This document shows positions 28,844-36,990 of a stretch of 64,000 nucleotides of DNA, piece by piece. This DNA comes from Kingella oralis (lineage in GTDB: Bacteria > Pseudomonadota > Gammaproteobacteria > Burkholderiales > Neisseriaceae). The notes under the pieces were generated by a model. It searched no databases and had not been told where the DNA came from. It saw only the letters and a list, made by a program, of their open reading frames with translations. The position numbers were made by a program, and so were the translations under genes. How positions within the stretch are numbered: position 1 is the first letter of the stretch; the number at the start of each line of letters is the position of its first letter. Location: assembly GCF_014054985.1 (NCBI RefSeq), contig NZ_CP059569.1:806001-870000 (forward strand), written 5' to 3'.

Positions 28844-28855
28844 CGTTTGCAAACG
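28844..28855. promoter_or_regulatory. 12-bp palindrome beside the prmA start
   Basis: CGTTTGCAAACG is a perfect palindrome 8 bp before the prmA start codon, between promoter and gene. It could be an operator or chance; no regulator is recognised. Confidence 0.35.
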
Positions 28856-28877
28856 TGTTTTAAAATTGTAGTGTGTT

Positions 28878-28906
28878 ATTTTAACAGTATTTTGCATTGT
28901 GTTGAA
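28878..28906 (-). promoter_or_regulatory. prmA promoter
   Basis: On the minus strand, TTCAAC (-35, 28901-28906) and TAAAAT (-10, 28878-28883) are spaced by 17 bp, about 40 bp before the start codon. Confidence 0.6.
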
Positions 28907-29003
28907 AATTATTAGAATGCTTGTTCGCAAGTGGCGCGGATTGCACGGGGTGGCTTGGGCGGATTTTCAGGCTGCCGCCTTGCTTTGCTGAGCGTGAAAA
29001 TGC

Positions 29004-29032
29004 TTGCATTTGCATGGCTTGCTGTTTAAAAT
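29004..29032 (+). promoter_or_regulatory. rpsT promoter
   Basis: TTGCAT (29004-29009) and TAAAAT (29027-29032) are spaced by 17 bp and lie 47 bp before the rpsT start codon. Confidence 0.65.
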
Positions 29033-29079
29033 GGCGCGTTTTACCAATCTGCCTTTGATTTTATTTTAGGAGTAACTAC

Positions 29080-29343
29080 ATGGCTAATAGCGCACAAGCA
29101 CGTAAACGTGCTCGTCAATCTTTGAAAAATCGTGCACACAACGCAAGTTTGCGTACTGCTTTTCGCACTGCGGTGAAAAAAGTGTTGAAAGCGGTTGAAG
29201 CGGGTGATAAAGCTGCGGCACAAGCCGTTTACCGTGAAAGCACCAAAGTTTTGGATCGCATCGCTGATAAAGGTGTGTTCCACAAAAACAAAGCGGCTCG
29301 CCACAAAAGCCGTTTGTCAGCAAAAGTTAAAGCAATGGCTTAA
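29080..29343 (+). CDS. rpsT: 30S ribosomal protein S20
   Basis: An 87-residue basic protein, the usual length, that binds 16S rRNA early in small-subunit assembly. The sequence ANSAQARKRARQSLKNRAHNASLRT and the C-terminal KGVFHKNKAARHKSRLSAKVKAM are diagnostic. Start codon ATG follows TAGGAGTAACTAC, a strong ribosome site. It is a single-gene unit with its own promoter and a stem-loop terminator, as usual for rpsT. Confidence 0.97.
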   Translation: MANSAQARKRARQSLKNRAHNASLRTAFRTAVKKVLKAVEAGDKAAAQAVYRESTKVLDRIADKGVFHKNKAARHKSRLSAKVKAMA

Positions 29344-29360
29344 TGCTTGTTGAATAGATG

Positions 29361-29399
29361 AAAAATCCTGTTACAGCGATGTAGCAGGATTTTGTTTTT
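29361..29399 (+). terminator. rho-independent terminator of rpsT
   Basis: AAAATCCTG pairs with CAGGATTTT around a 12-base loop and runs into TTTGTTTTT; this is a classical terminator rather than a DUS pair. Confidence 0.8.
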
Positions 29400-29460
29400 C
29401 AGGCTGCCTCAATGTAATCAGCGGAAGCGGATTAAGGCAGCCTGTGTAGCGAAGCGGAGT

Positions 29461-29564
29461 TATAGTCGTTCCACACAGCCTTAGACAAGGCGGCGAGCCG
29501 CAGATAGTACAACTAGTACAGCAAGATGAGCCAACGCGGTATAAGGCTGTGTGGAGCGACTATA
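29461..29564. mobile_element. Correia-like MITE, 104 bp
   Basis: It starts and ends with TATAGTCG.../...CGACTATA, and its inverted repeats pair over about 23 bp with one mismatch (TATAGTCGTTCCACACAGCC). The interior (GACAAGGCGGCGAGCCGCAG then TAGTACAAC) matches the recalled inner part of neisserial Correia repeat-enclosed elements, and 104 bp is the known short-form length. The outer ends differ from the usual TATAGTGGATTA ends. It lies 67 bp before clpX and may influence its expression. Confidence 0.8.
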
Positions 29565-29590
29565 AAATGGTTTTTTTTGAGTTGGGCTGC

Positions 29591-29596
29591 TATACT
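29591..29596 (+). promoter_or_regulatory. -10 box before clpX
   Basis: TATACT lies 35 bp before the clpX start, just downstream of the Correia-like element; its -35 region would fall at the edge of that element. Confidence 0.4.
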
Positions 29597-29631
29597 GCGC
29601 GGCTATTTTTTAACACAATCTAACTGAACTT

Positions 29632-30912
29632 ATGACTGAACAAACCCCAAAATGCGCCTTTTGCGGCAAACACAAAGACGAAGTGCAACATTTGATTGAG
29701 GGCGAGGACAACGCTTTTATTTGCAACGAATGCGTGAGCGAATGCGCGGCAATGTTGGCGGATGCGCCTGCTTCGGGCGAGAAAACCATCCAAAAAGAAG
29801 CGGCGGATAACGCACCGCTGCCCACGCCTGCCGAGTTGGTGGCGCAGTTGAACGAGCATGTTATCGGGCAGGATGCGGCGAAAAAAGCCCTTGCCGTGGC
29901 GGTGTACAACCATTACAAGCGTTTGCGGCAGCCTGAAAACGGCAAGGCGGAGCTGGCGAATGTGGAGTTGTCTAAATCTAATGTGTTGCTGATTGGTCCG
30001 ACGGGCTCGGGCAAAACGCTGTTGGCGCAATCGTTGGCGCGCAAATTGAATGTGCCGTTTGCGATGGCGGATGCGACCACGCTCACGGAGGCGGGCTATG
30101 TGGGCGAGGATGTGGAGCAGATTATCACCAAGCTGCTGGGCAACTGCGATTTTGATGTGGACAAGGCGCAGCGCGGCATTGTGTATATTGACGAGATTGA
30201 CAAGATTTCGCGCAAGTCCGACAGCCCGTCGATTACGCGCGATGTGTCGGGCGAGGGCGTGCAGCAGGCGTTGTTAAAACTGGTGGAGGGGACGATTGCC
30301 AGCGTGCCGCCGCAAGGTGGGCGCCGCAATCCGAATCAGCAGTTTATCAGCGTGGACACGTCTAACATTTTGTTTATTTGCGGCGGCGCGTTTGCGGGCT
30401 TGGATAAGGTCATCCGCCAGCGCACGGAGCAGGGCGGCATCGGCTTTGGCGCGCAGGTGCACAGCAAAGACGACAACGCGAACATCAGCGAATTGTTTGC
30501 CCAAGTTGAGCCCGAGGATTTGATTAAATTCGGCTTGATTCCCGAATTGATTGGGCGTTTGCCTGTGTTGGCGAGCTTGGCGGAATTGGACGAGGCGGCG
30601 TTGGTGCGGATTTTGACCGAGCCGAAAAACGCGCTGGTGAAGCAGTTCCAAGCCTTGTTTGCGATGGAAAACGCGGATTTGCAATTTGAACCCGATGCGC
30701 TTGCGGCAATTGCTGCGCTGGCGATGAAACGCAAAACGGGGGCGCGCGGCTTGCGTTCCATTGTGGAGCGCGTGTTGTTGGAAACGATGTATGCGTTGCC
30801 TGATTTGAAGGATGTAGCGAAGGTGGTGGTTACGCGTGATGTGGTGGAAAATAATCACGCGCCTGTGTTGTATCGGGCGGATGGGAGCGTGGTGGAAAAT
30901 ATTGTGCAATAA
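29632..30912 (+). CDS. clpX: ATP-dependent Clp protease ATP-binding subunit ClpX
   Basis: A 426-residue AAA+ unfoldase that feeds substrates to ClpP. The N-terminal zinc-binding domain CAFCGKHKDEV...FICNECVSEC (four cysteines) is intact. Walker A is GPTGSGKT, Walker B is VYIDEIDKI, and GYVGEDVEQII and RDVSGEGVQQALLKL are pore and sensor regions; the ClpP-contact loop is in FGLIPELIGRLPV (IGF-type loop region just before it reads GIGFGAQ). A DUS is kept inside the gene, coding RQPENGKAEL between the two domains. clpP is not adjacent. Confidence 0.96.
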   Translation: MTEQTPKCAFCGKHKDEVQHLIEGEDNAFICNECVSECAAMLADAPASGEKTIQKEAADNAPLPTPAELVAQLNEHVIGQDAAKKALAVAVYNHYKRLRQPENGKAELANVELSKSNVLLIGPTGSGKTLLAQSLARKLNVPFAMADATTLTEAGYVGEDVEQIITKLLGNCDFDVDKAQRGIVYIDEIDKISRKSDSPSITRDVSGEGVQQALLKLVEGTIASVPPQGGRRNPNQQFISVDTSNILFICGGAFAGLDKVIRQRTEQGGIGFGAQVHSKDDNANISELFAQVEPEDLIKFGLIPELIGRLPVLASLAELDEAALVRILTEPKNALVKQFQALFAMENADLQFEPDALAAIAALAMKRKTGARGLRSIVERVLLETMYALPDLKDVAKVVVTRDVVENNHAPVLYRADGSVVENIVQ

Positions 30913-30913
30913 G

Positions 30914-30955
30914 TTTTCAGGCTGCCTCTGTGCGTGTATATGAGGCAGCCTGAAA
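30914..30955 (+). terminator. inverted DUS pair after clpX
   Basis: TTTCAGGCTGCCTC and GAGGCAGCCTGAAA form a 14-bp stem two bases after the clpX stop. Confidence 0.75.
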
Positions 30956-30987
30956 TGATGTTTAACCTTGTAAACAAAGGGAATTTT

Positions 30988-31587
30988 ATGAAATTGCTTT
31001 ATCTATCCAGTCTTGTGTTGCTGGCGGCTTGCACCAGCAATGCGCCTGTTCACCAAAAATCGTCTGCGGGCTACGACAGCCAAAGCCAAGCGCGGATTCG
31101 CCTGTATGGGCAAAACGGCAAACCGAGCTATGCCTACACGGGCATTGATTGCGACACCAACCGCAAAGGCACAAAAATTGGCGTGGGCGGCTCGCTGGGC
31201 GATGCGTTTGGCTCGCTGGTGGGCGCATCCAGTAGCCAAAGCATGGGCATTCCTGAAACGGAAATCAGCAAAAATGTGGGCAAAATGAATGGGCTGGCTT
31301 CGCGTGCGTTTTTCCGCGAATTTGCGATTCCTGCGGGCAAGCCTGTGAACGCGCAAACGTTTTACATCGGCTTAACCAACACGCTGCACACCGAGACGCA
31401 CACGATTATCCAGCACGAAGGATCGTGTTCATCCAATATGGCTTCGTTTGTGCCACAGGCGGGGCATGATTATGAGATAGTGGGCAGCAAGGGGCGTAGT
31501 TGCGGCGTGAGCGTGTTTGAAGTGGGGGCGCAAGGCGAATTGACCCCTGTGGCGGTGGAGCCTGCGGTGAGATGCCAGCGGCGGTAA
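30988..31587 (+). CDS. hypothetical lipoprotein
   Basis: A 199-residue protein with a lipoprotein signal peptide (MKLLYLSSLVLLAACTSN; Cys15 lipidated). The mature part is small and polar with four further cysteines (IDCDTN, GSCSSN, RSCGVS and VRCQRR near the C-terminus), which could form disulfides. KIGVGGSLGDAFGSLVGA is glycine-rich. No known family is recognised. The ATG at 30988 is preferred; codons before it derive partly from a DUS (RQPEM). Confidence 0.75.
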   Translation: MKLLYLSSLVLLAACTSNAPVHQKSSAGYDSQSQARIRLYGQNGKPSYAYTGIDCDTNRKGTKIGVGGSLGDAFGSLVGASSSQSMGIPETEISKNVGKMNGLASRAFFREFAIPAGKPVNAQTFYIGLTNTLHTETHTIIQHEGSCSSNMASFVPQAGHDYEIVGSKGRSCGVSVFEVGAQGELTPVAVEPAVRCQRR

Positions 31588-31757
31588 GGTTTAACCGCCG
31601 AATGTGATCTGTGCGGCGCGGGTGATTGCGCTGCGCGGCAAAAGGCAGCCTGAAAACGATGTTGGAGACGTTTTCAGGCTGCTTTTGTTTGGGTTTTTTA
31701 TATGAGGCAGCCTGAAACCGATGGAGCATCGCCGCTTCATATTGTTTTTCAGGCTGC

Positions 31758-32495
31758 CTATCGTTTGGCAAAGCCCTGCGCTTGCAAATAGCGCAGCAAA
31801 TCGGGGCGCACTTCGCGGCAAAATTGGTTGCGGATTTGTTGCGCCCAGTCCGTTTGCGCCGCGCCCTCGCGCGTGCGGTAATAGGCTTGCACGTTGTCGT
31901 TATAGGCTTGCAAATCGGCAGCAGAGGCAGCTTGAAAACGGTTTTCCGACAGAATCGCATCCAGCGGCAGGCGTTCGCGGCGCATCGGGTTTTGGTCGGG
32001 GTAACCCAAGCACAGCCCCACAATCGGCACCACGCCTTGCGGGCAGCCCAACAGCGCGCCCACTTGCGCCAAATCGTTGCGGATGCTGCCGATAAACACG
32101 CCGCCCAGCCCGATGCTTTCGGCGGCGAGCAGCACGTTTTGCGCGAAAATGCCCACGTCCACCGCACCAATCATTAAGACTTCCATCCAGTCTAGCTGGG
32201 CATCGGGGGCAAAGTGGGCATAGCGCGTGGTGTCGGCGCAGAACACGATGAACTCGGGCGCGGTTTCCACATAGCTTTGCCCGCCTTTGCCGCCTGCGGC
32301 GCAGATGGGGCGGATTTGCGCGCGGATGGCGGGGTCACTCACGCGGATGATGCTGACGATTTGCATAAAGCTGGACGACGACGCGGCTTGCCCCGCTGAT
32401 AGCACGCTGCGCAGGGTGTCGGCGGCGATGGCTTGCGGTTTGAATTTGCGGATGGAGCGGTGGGCGAGGGCGGTTTGGATAACGGGGGAGGGCAT
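31758..32495 (-). CDS. NfsA-type oxygen-insensitive nitroreductase
   Basis: A 245-residue flavin oxidoreductase of the NfsA/FRP type, expected to bind FMN and reduce nitroaromatics or quinones with NADPH. The N-terminus ALAHRSIRKFKPQAI and QAASSSSFMQIVSIIRV are the FMN-binding residues; GIFAQNVLLAAESIGLGGVFIGSIRND and VVPIVGLCLGYPDQNP are family motifs, and the C-terminal region of about 60 residues (KVG/PKR-type) is the NfsA extension. Start ATG follows AAAGGAATCCCC. Native substrate is unknown. Confidence 0.88.
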   Translation of the reverse strand: MPSPVIQTALAHRSIRKFKPQAIAADTLRSVLSAGQAASSSSFMQIVSIIRVSDPAIRAQIRPICAAGGKGGQSYVETAPEFIVFCADTTRYAHFAPDAQLDWMEVLMIGAVDVGIFAQNVLLAAESIGLGGVFIGSIRNDLAQVGALLGCPQGVVPIVGLCLGYPDQNPMRRERLPLDAILSENRFQAASAADLQAYNDNVQAYYRTREGAAQTDWAQQIRNQFCREVRPDLLRYLQAQGFAKR

Positions 32496-32549
32496 GGGGA
32501 TTCCTTTGGGTTGAGTTGGGGATGAGTGGCAGCCTGAAACCTAAAAATT

Positions 32550-32635
32550 AAAGTGGCGATGGCTTGTTGCCAAAGGGCGGTGTTGAGTAAGGTTTTACTG
32601 ATTGGAAAGATGTCGGCGAGCCGCCGATGCTCCAT
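32550..32635. repeat. MITE-like palindrome, copy 5
   Basis: The right arm (GATGTCGGCGAGCCGCC to GCTCCAT) is clear; the left arm (AAGTGGCGATGGCTTGTTGCC) has diverged. DUS lie on both sides. Confidence 0.65.
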
Positions 32636-32740
32636 TTTGTTTTCAGGCTGCCTTTTGATAAACGCGAGAGGCAGCCTGAAAACGTTTTAACAACCTGCTT
32701 TCAGGCTGCCTTTATGGTTTATGGCGAACGGAGTAGGCAG

Positions 32741-33880
32741 CTAATGCAACATCGCCCACAGCCCGCGCAGCAGCAAAAACACCGACAACGCCAGCGTAAC
32801 CGCGTTATAGCGCAGCGACAGGATATTGCCGCACAGTAAGGCAATCGCCGCAAACAGCAAAATCTGCATAAACGGCGCCAGCAACGCCCCGCCGCCCAGC
32901 AGAGCGGAAGCCAACATCGCCAGCGGCAATGCCACCAGCCACACGGGCATTTCGCGCCAGCTTGCCCATTTGCCAAAATAGCGGTTGTCTTGCGTTACCA
33001 GCGACAAAAAGCCCAGCAGCGCATAGTGCTGCGCCAGCAAAAACAGCAGCACATTTTTATCCGCCGCCGCCCAAAAATACACAATGGGCGACACCATCGC
33101 CAGCAGCAACAGGGTAAAGCGCGGCGATTGCAAATGCAGTTTCCACGCCATAATCGCGCGCACCGCGATGCTGGCGAGCAAAGCCGTGATAACGGATGAA
33201 ATCAGCAGCGTAAACGGCGTGCTCACATCGTCAATAGAATAATACGGGTTGGTGTATTGCTGGCTTTCAAGGTCATACGGAAAAACAGCGCGCAGCGCAT
33301 CAACACTGTCCGACATAAATACACTCCACACCACAAACGCCAAAATCAGCTGAATCACCGTGCCCGAATATTGCCGATTGCTGCGCCCAAACTGCAACGC
33401 ATTGGCAACCACCACGCAGGCAAATGCCCACGCGCAAAACGGCATCATCAGCAGCAAACACACCGCGTCAGTAGCCGTTGTGCTGCGATGGTTGTCTAAA
33501 AATACGCCGTAGCCCACCATCAGCCAGCCGATAACAAACCCCGCCCAAGCCACGGTGGGCGCGGCGATGATGCGCGAATACGTCATTTGCCAGGGCGATA
33601 ATGCCGACATCCGCAGCTGGTCAAAGGCGTTGGCGGCAATATCGTTTTTCAGACTGCGTTCCACCAACACAAAGCCTGCGACGGCAGAAAGCATTAAGCC
33701 TATGCCGCCAATGCTTGCCAAATGGTCGTGCCAAGCGCGGTATTCGTATTTGGCAAAGGCAAACAGCGCGTAAATAATCGCCACGCCCGCTATCATGCCC
33801 CAGCTTAAATTGAGCCACAGCAGGCGTTGAAATTCGGCGTTGACCCAAATTTTGGGCGTTTTGATGTTTGGCGTGTTCAT
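32741..33880 (-). CDS. ABC-2 type transporter permease
   Basis: A 379-residue membrane protein with about ten hydrophobic segments, the partner of the ATPase just upstream. Its start overlaps the ATPase stop by 4 bp (33877-33880), so the two are translationally coupled. The N-terminal LWLNLSWGMIAGVAIIYALFA and the following SIGGIGLMLSAVAGFVLVERSLKND fit an ABC-2 permease of the export type (RSLKND..AFDQLRMSALSPWQMTYSR). The substrate is unknown. Confidence 0.8.
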   Translation of the reverse strand: MNTPNIKTPKIWVNAEFQRLLWLNLSWGMIAGVAIIYALFAFAKYEYRAWHDHLASIGGIGLMLSAVAGFVLVERSLKNDIAANAFDQLRMSALSPWQMTYSRIIAAPTVAWAGFVIGWLMVGYGVFLDNHRSTTATDAVCLLLMMPFCAWAFACVVVANALQFGRSNRQYSGTVIQLILAFVVWSVFMSDSVDALRAVFPYDLESQQYTNPYYSIDDVSTPFTLLISSVITALLASIAVRAIMAWKLHLQSPRFTLLLLAMVSPIVYFWAAADKNVLLFLLAQHYALLGFLSLVTQDNRYFGKWASWREMPVWLVALPLAMLASALLGGGALLAPFMQILLFAAIALLCGNILSLRYNAVTLALSVFLLLRGLWAMLH

Positions 33881-34806
33881 AGTTTATCCCTTTGAATATT
33901 CAACGTGTTTTGATAGCTTTCCAACAGCGATGCGCGCACCAGTTCCAGCGCACACACAGGCAATTCGCGCTGCACCAAATCGCGCAACAAAGCCGCGCAC
34001 GCCAAATTGCCCGCAGGCAAGACAACGTGCAAGGCATCGCCGATGGCCTCTGCCGATTGCACCGCTGCCAATTCGCGCACCGCCGCCGCCATTTCTGCCG
34101 CCGCGCGGTTGGCAAAACGCAGCCGTACCGTTTGCGTTGCCGACTGCGCCTCGCCATGCAAGGCTTGGAATGCCTGAATTTGCCCTTGTTTGATGACGAG
34201 CATGTGGCTGCAATATTCGTCCAGCTCCGACAAAATATGGCTGGACACCAAAATCGTCATGCCCTCGCGTTGCAATTGCAACAGCAAAAGCGACAGCTCG
34301 TGCCGCGCTTCAGGGTCCAGCCCGCTGGCCGGCTCGTCCAGCAGCAGAAATTGGGGGCGGTGGATAATCACCTGCCCGATTCCCACGCGCTGCTTTTGCC
34401 CGCGCGACAAATTGCTCACGCGGCTATACAGCTTGTCCGACAGCCCCAAAAGCTGCACCGTGCCGCCCACCGCTTGCGCCAAATCGCCATCGGATACGCC
34501 GCGCGATTTTGCCGCGTAGGTTAGGCATTGGATAACGGATAGGCCTTCGGGCAAGCCGAAAATGTCGGGCAGATAGCCGAGCTGGGCGAAGCTCGCGCGC
34601 GGGTTTGCCAAGATAGGCTTGCCGCCGAGCAACACTTCGCCGCTGCTGGGGCATTCCAGCCCCGCCATGCAGCGCATCAGCGTGGATTTGCCCGCGCCGT
34701 TGGGCCCGATTAAGCCGGTGATGCTGCCCGCGGGCAGTTCTACGTTGATGTTGTACAGCACTTGGTGGCTGTCGTAATGAAAATTGAGATTTTGGGTGGT
34801 GAGCAT
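33877..34806 (-). CDS. ABC transporter ATP-binding protein (exporter)
   Basis: A 309-residue ATPase with Walker A GPNGAGKST (about 37-45), Q-loop, signature NLSRGQKQR (about 140-148) and Walker B FLLLDEPASGLD. The signature is a common variant in ABC-2 exporters. The C-terminal 80 residues are a divergent regulatory extension. It is the first gene of a two-gene exporter unit; the cargo cannot be told from sequence. Confidence 0.88.
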   Translation of the reverse strand: MLTTQNLNFHYDSHQVLYNINVELPAGSITGLIGPNGAGKSTLMRCMAGLECPSSGEVLLGGKPILANPRASFAQLGYLPDIFGLPEGLSVIQCLTYAAKSRGVSDGDLAQAVGGTVQLLGLSDKLYSRVSNLSRGQKQRVGIGQVIIHRPQFLLLDEPASGLDPEARHELSLLLLQLQREGMTILVSSHILSELDEYCSHMLVIKQGQIQAFQALHGEAQSATQTVRLRFANRAAAEMAAAVRELAAVQSAEAIGDALHVVLPAGNLACAALLRDLVQRELPVCALELVRASLLESYQNTLNIQRDKL

Positions 34807-34907
34807 TTGCTGGGATTCCTTTTGGATGGCGGTTGAGGCAGCCTGAAAACGGGAATGGAAGATAGATGCGCGATTTTAAAGCAAAAAAAGGCAGCCTGAA
34901 ATCTAAA

Positions 34908-34993
34908 ATGGAGCGGCGGCTCGCCAAATGGTTGTACGGAATAGGGCGGTGCTGTTTATTCGGCAAACTGTCGGCAAGCCGCCGCTGCTCCGT
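34908..34993. repeat. MITE-like palindrome, copy 6
   Basis: ATGGAGCGGCGGCTCGCC at the left; the right half reads CTGTCGGCAAGCCGCCGCTG then CTCCG. The shared tail GGTTTGGCAAAGATTTCAGG follows. Confidence 0.75.
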
Positions 34994-35163
34994 GGCTTGC
35001 AGGTTTGGCAAAGATTTCAGGCTGCTTCAATCATGGCAACAACAGCCAATCGCACCCCACGCCATCCAAGCCCAAAGGCAGCCTGAAAACGTGTTTGGCG
35101 GCTGTTTTTACTTTGCAGAAACGCGCTTTGCTCGTTTTCAGGCTGCCTTTAAGCGGAGCTGAC

Positions 35164-35220
35164 CTTTTGCCCGCGCAGGCGTTTCGCCGCCTGCCACGAG
35201 CAGGGGCAAGCCCCTGCACC
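35164..35220 (+). repeat. GCAGG-CGTTTCGCCG hairpin cassette, copy 3
   Basis: Third same-strand copy of the cassette at 2601, with the hairpin GGGGCAAGCCCC. Confidence 0.75.
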
Positions 35221-35442
35221 ACACGCGCAAAACCCGTTCAGGCTGCCCAAACATTGCCCCCGCGTTTCGGCAGCCTGAAACACAAAATGGCGCAGTTTGC
35301 CCGATAGAAAACGCAGCCTGATTTCATCCGTCGCTTGGTGGCAAACCTTCGCCGCGCCGTTTGCTGCAACGTTGCCAAGGTTTCAGGCTACCTTAATGCG
35401 CAAACCCATATCGTCATGCCAAGCAATAAAATCGCCCAACTA

Positions 35443-35490
35443 AAAAAAGCAGCCTGAAAACGCATTTCACTCGTTTTCAGGCTGCTTTTT
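35443..35490 (-). terminator. DUS-pair terminator of pntB
   Basis: AAAAAAAGCAGCCTGAAAAC pairs with GTTTTCAGGCTGCTTTTT, giving a long stem flanked by T-rich ends on both strands; it lies 19 bp after pntB. Confidence 0.75.
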
Positions 35491-35508
35491 GCGGCTGATG
35501 GCGCAGCG

Positions 35509-36894
35509 TTATTTCTTCAACTCTGCCAAAATCTCATCCACCGTGCCTTTGGCATCGCCAAAACACATCACGGTGTTTTCATTGAAGAACAGCGGATTTT
35601 GCACGCCCGCGTAGCCCGTGTTCATGGAACGCTTGAACACCACCACTTCTTTCGCTTTCCACACTTCCAGCACAGGCATGCCTGCGATGGGCGAATTGGG
35701 GTCGGTTTGCGCGGCGGGGTTCACCGTGTCGTTCGCGCCGATGACCAGCACCACATCGGTGTCGGGGAAATCGTCGTTGATTTCGTCCATTTCCAACACG
35801 ATGTCGTAGGGCACTTTCGCTTCGGCGAGTAACACATTCATGTGCCCCGGCAGGCGACCTGCCACAGGGTGAATGCCAAAGCGCACGTTCACGCCTTGTT
35901 TGCGCAGCAAATCGGTGATTTCGGCAACCGGATATTGCGCCTGCGCCACCGCCATGCCGTAACCCGGGGTGATAATCACGCTGCCCGCGCCTTTAAGCAT
36001 CGCTGCCACATCGGCAGGCTTCACTTCGCGGTACTCGCCCACTTCTTCGCTGCCTGATGCCGCAGCCGCGCCGTCGGTACCGAAGCCGCCTGCAATCACA
36101 GAAATAAACGAGCGGTTCATCGCTTGGCACATAATGTAAGACAAAATCGCGCCGCTGCTGCCCACTAACGCGCCGGTAACAATCAACAAATCGTTAGACA
36201 GCATAAAACCCGCTGCCGCAGCCGCCCAGCCTGAATACGAGTTCAGCATAGACACCACCACGGGCATATCCGCGCCGCCGATGGAAGCCACCAAATGCCA
36301 GCCAAACGCCAGCGCGATGGCAGTCATCACAATCAGGGCAAACCAGCTGCCGTTCGCGCTCACAAACACCAACATCAGCACAAACGACACCAACAGCGCG
36401 GCGAGGTTCAGCTTGTGTTTGTGTGGCAATTTAAGCGGTTTGCTGCTGATTTTGCCGTTGAGTTTGCCAAAGGCAACCAGTGAGCCTGTAAATGTTACCG
36501 CGCCGATGAAAATGCCGAGGAACACTTCCACCAGATGGATGGTGTGCATTTCTTCGGCAACGTTGCCCGCGTCGATAAAGCTGTTAAAGCCCACCAACAC
36601 CGCCGCCAAGCCCACAAAGCTGTGCAGCAGCGCAATCAGCTCGGGCATTTCGGTCATTTCCACTTTTTTGGCTTTGTAGATGCCCGCCGCCGCGCCGATG
36701 AGCATGGCGATGATAATCCAGCCCAAGCCTGAAACGTTGTCGGCAAAAATGGTGGCAACGAGCGCAATCGCCATGCCTGCAATGCCTGAATAACAGCCTT
36801 GCTTGGCGGTTTCTTGCTTGGATAAGCCAGCCAGCGAGAAGATGAATAAGATGGCAGCAACGATATAGGCTGCGGTTACTAATCCTGTGGACAT
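35509..36894 (-). CDS. pntB: NAD(P) transhydrogenase subunit beta
   Basis: A 461-residue subunit of the proton-translocating transhydrogenase, which makes NADPH from NADH using the proton gradient. The first ~270 residues hold about eight membrane segments; the C-terminal domain III binds NADP(H), with the fingerprint ITPGYGMAVAQAQYPVAEITD and the helix HPVAGRLPGHMNVLLAEAKVPY, and VLVIGANDTVNPAA following. Length equals the E. coli subunit. It lies 96 bp downstream of pntA on the same strand. Confidence 0.96.
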   Translation of the reverse strand: MSTGLVTAAYIVAAILFIFSLAGLSKQETAKQGCYSGIAGMAIALVATIFADNVSGLGWIIIAMLIGAAAGIYKAKKVEMTEMPELIALLHSFVGLAAVLVGFNSFIDAGNVAEEMHTIHLVEVFLGIFIGAVTFTGSLVAFGKLNGKISSKPLKLPHKHKLNLAALLVSFVLMLVFVSANGSWFALIVMTAIALAFGWHLVASIGGADMPVVVSMLNSYSGWAAAAAGFMLSNDLLIVTGALVGSSGAILSYIMCQAMNRSFISVIAGGFGTDGAAAASGSEEVGEYREVKPADVAAMLKGAGSVIITPGYGMAVAQAQYPVAEITDLLRKQGVNVRFGIHPVAGRLPGHMNVLLAEAKVPYDIVLEMDEINDDFPDTDVVLVIGANDTVNPAAQTDPNSPIAGMPVLEVWKAKEVVVFKRSMNTGYAGVQNPLFFNENTVMCFGDAKGTVDEILAELKK

Positions 36895-36990
36895 TTTTTG
36901 AGTTCTCCGAAATTTGAGGGATAGATGTAATCAAAAGGGTTTAAGGTTTGCGGCAGCCTGAAAAGCCAAAGGCAGCCTGAAAACGCCGAT

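Larger units (their letters stand above)
34807..35508. other. 702-bp gene-free region with repeats
   Basis: It holds a MITE copy (34908-34993), a hairpin-cassette copy (35164-35220), the pntB terminator and several DUS. No coding sequence is supported. Confidence 0.75.

Noticed and set aside
34807..35508. An insertion sequence remnant
   Set aside because: No transposase codons; the palindromes match the small repeat families.
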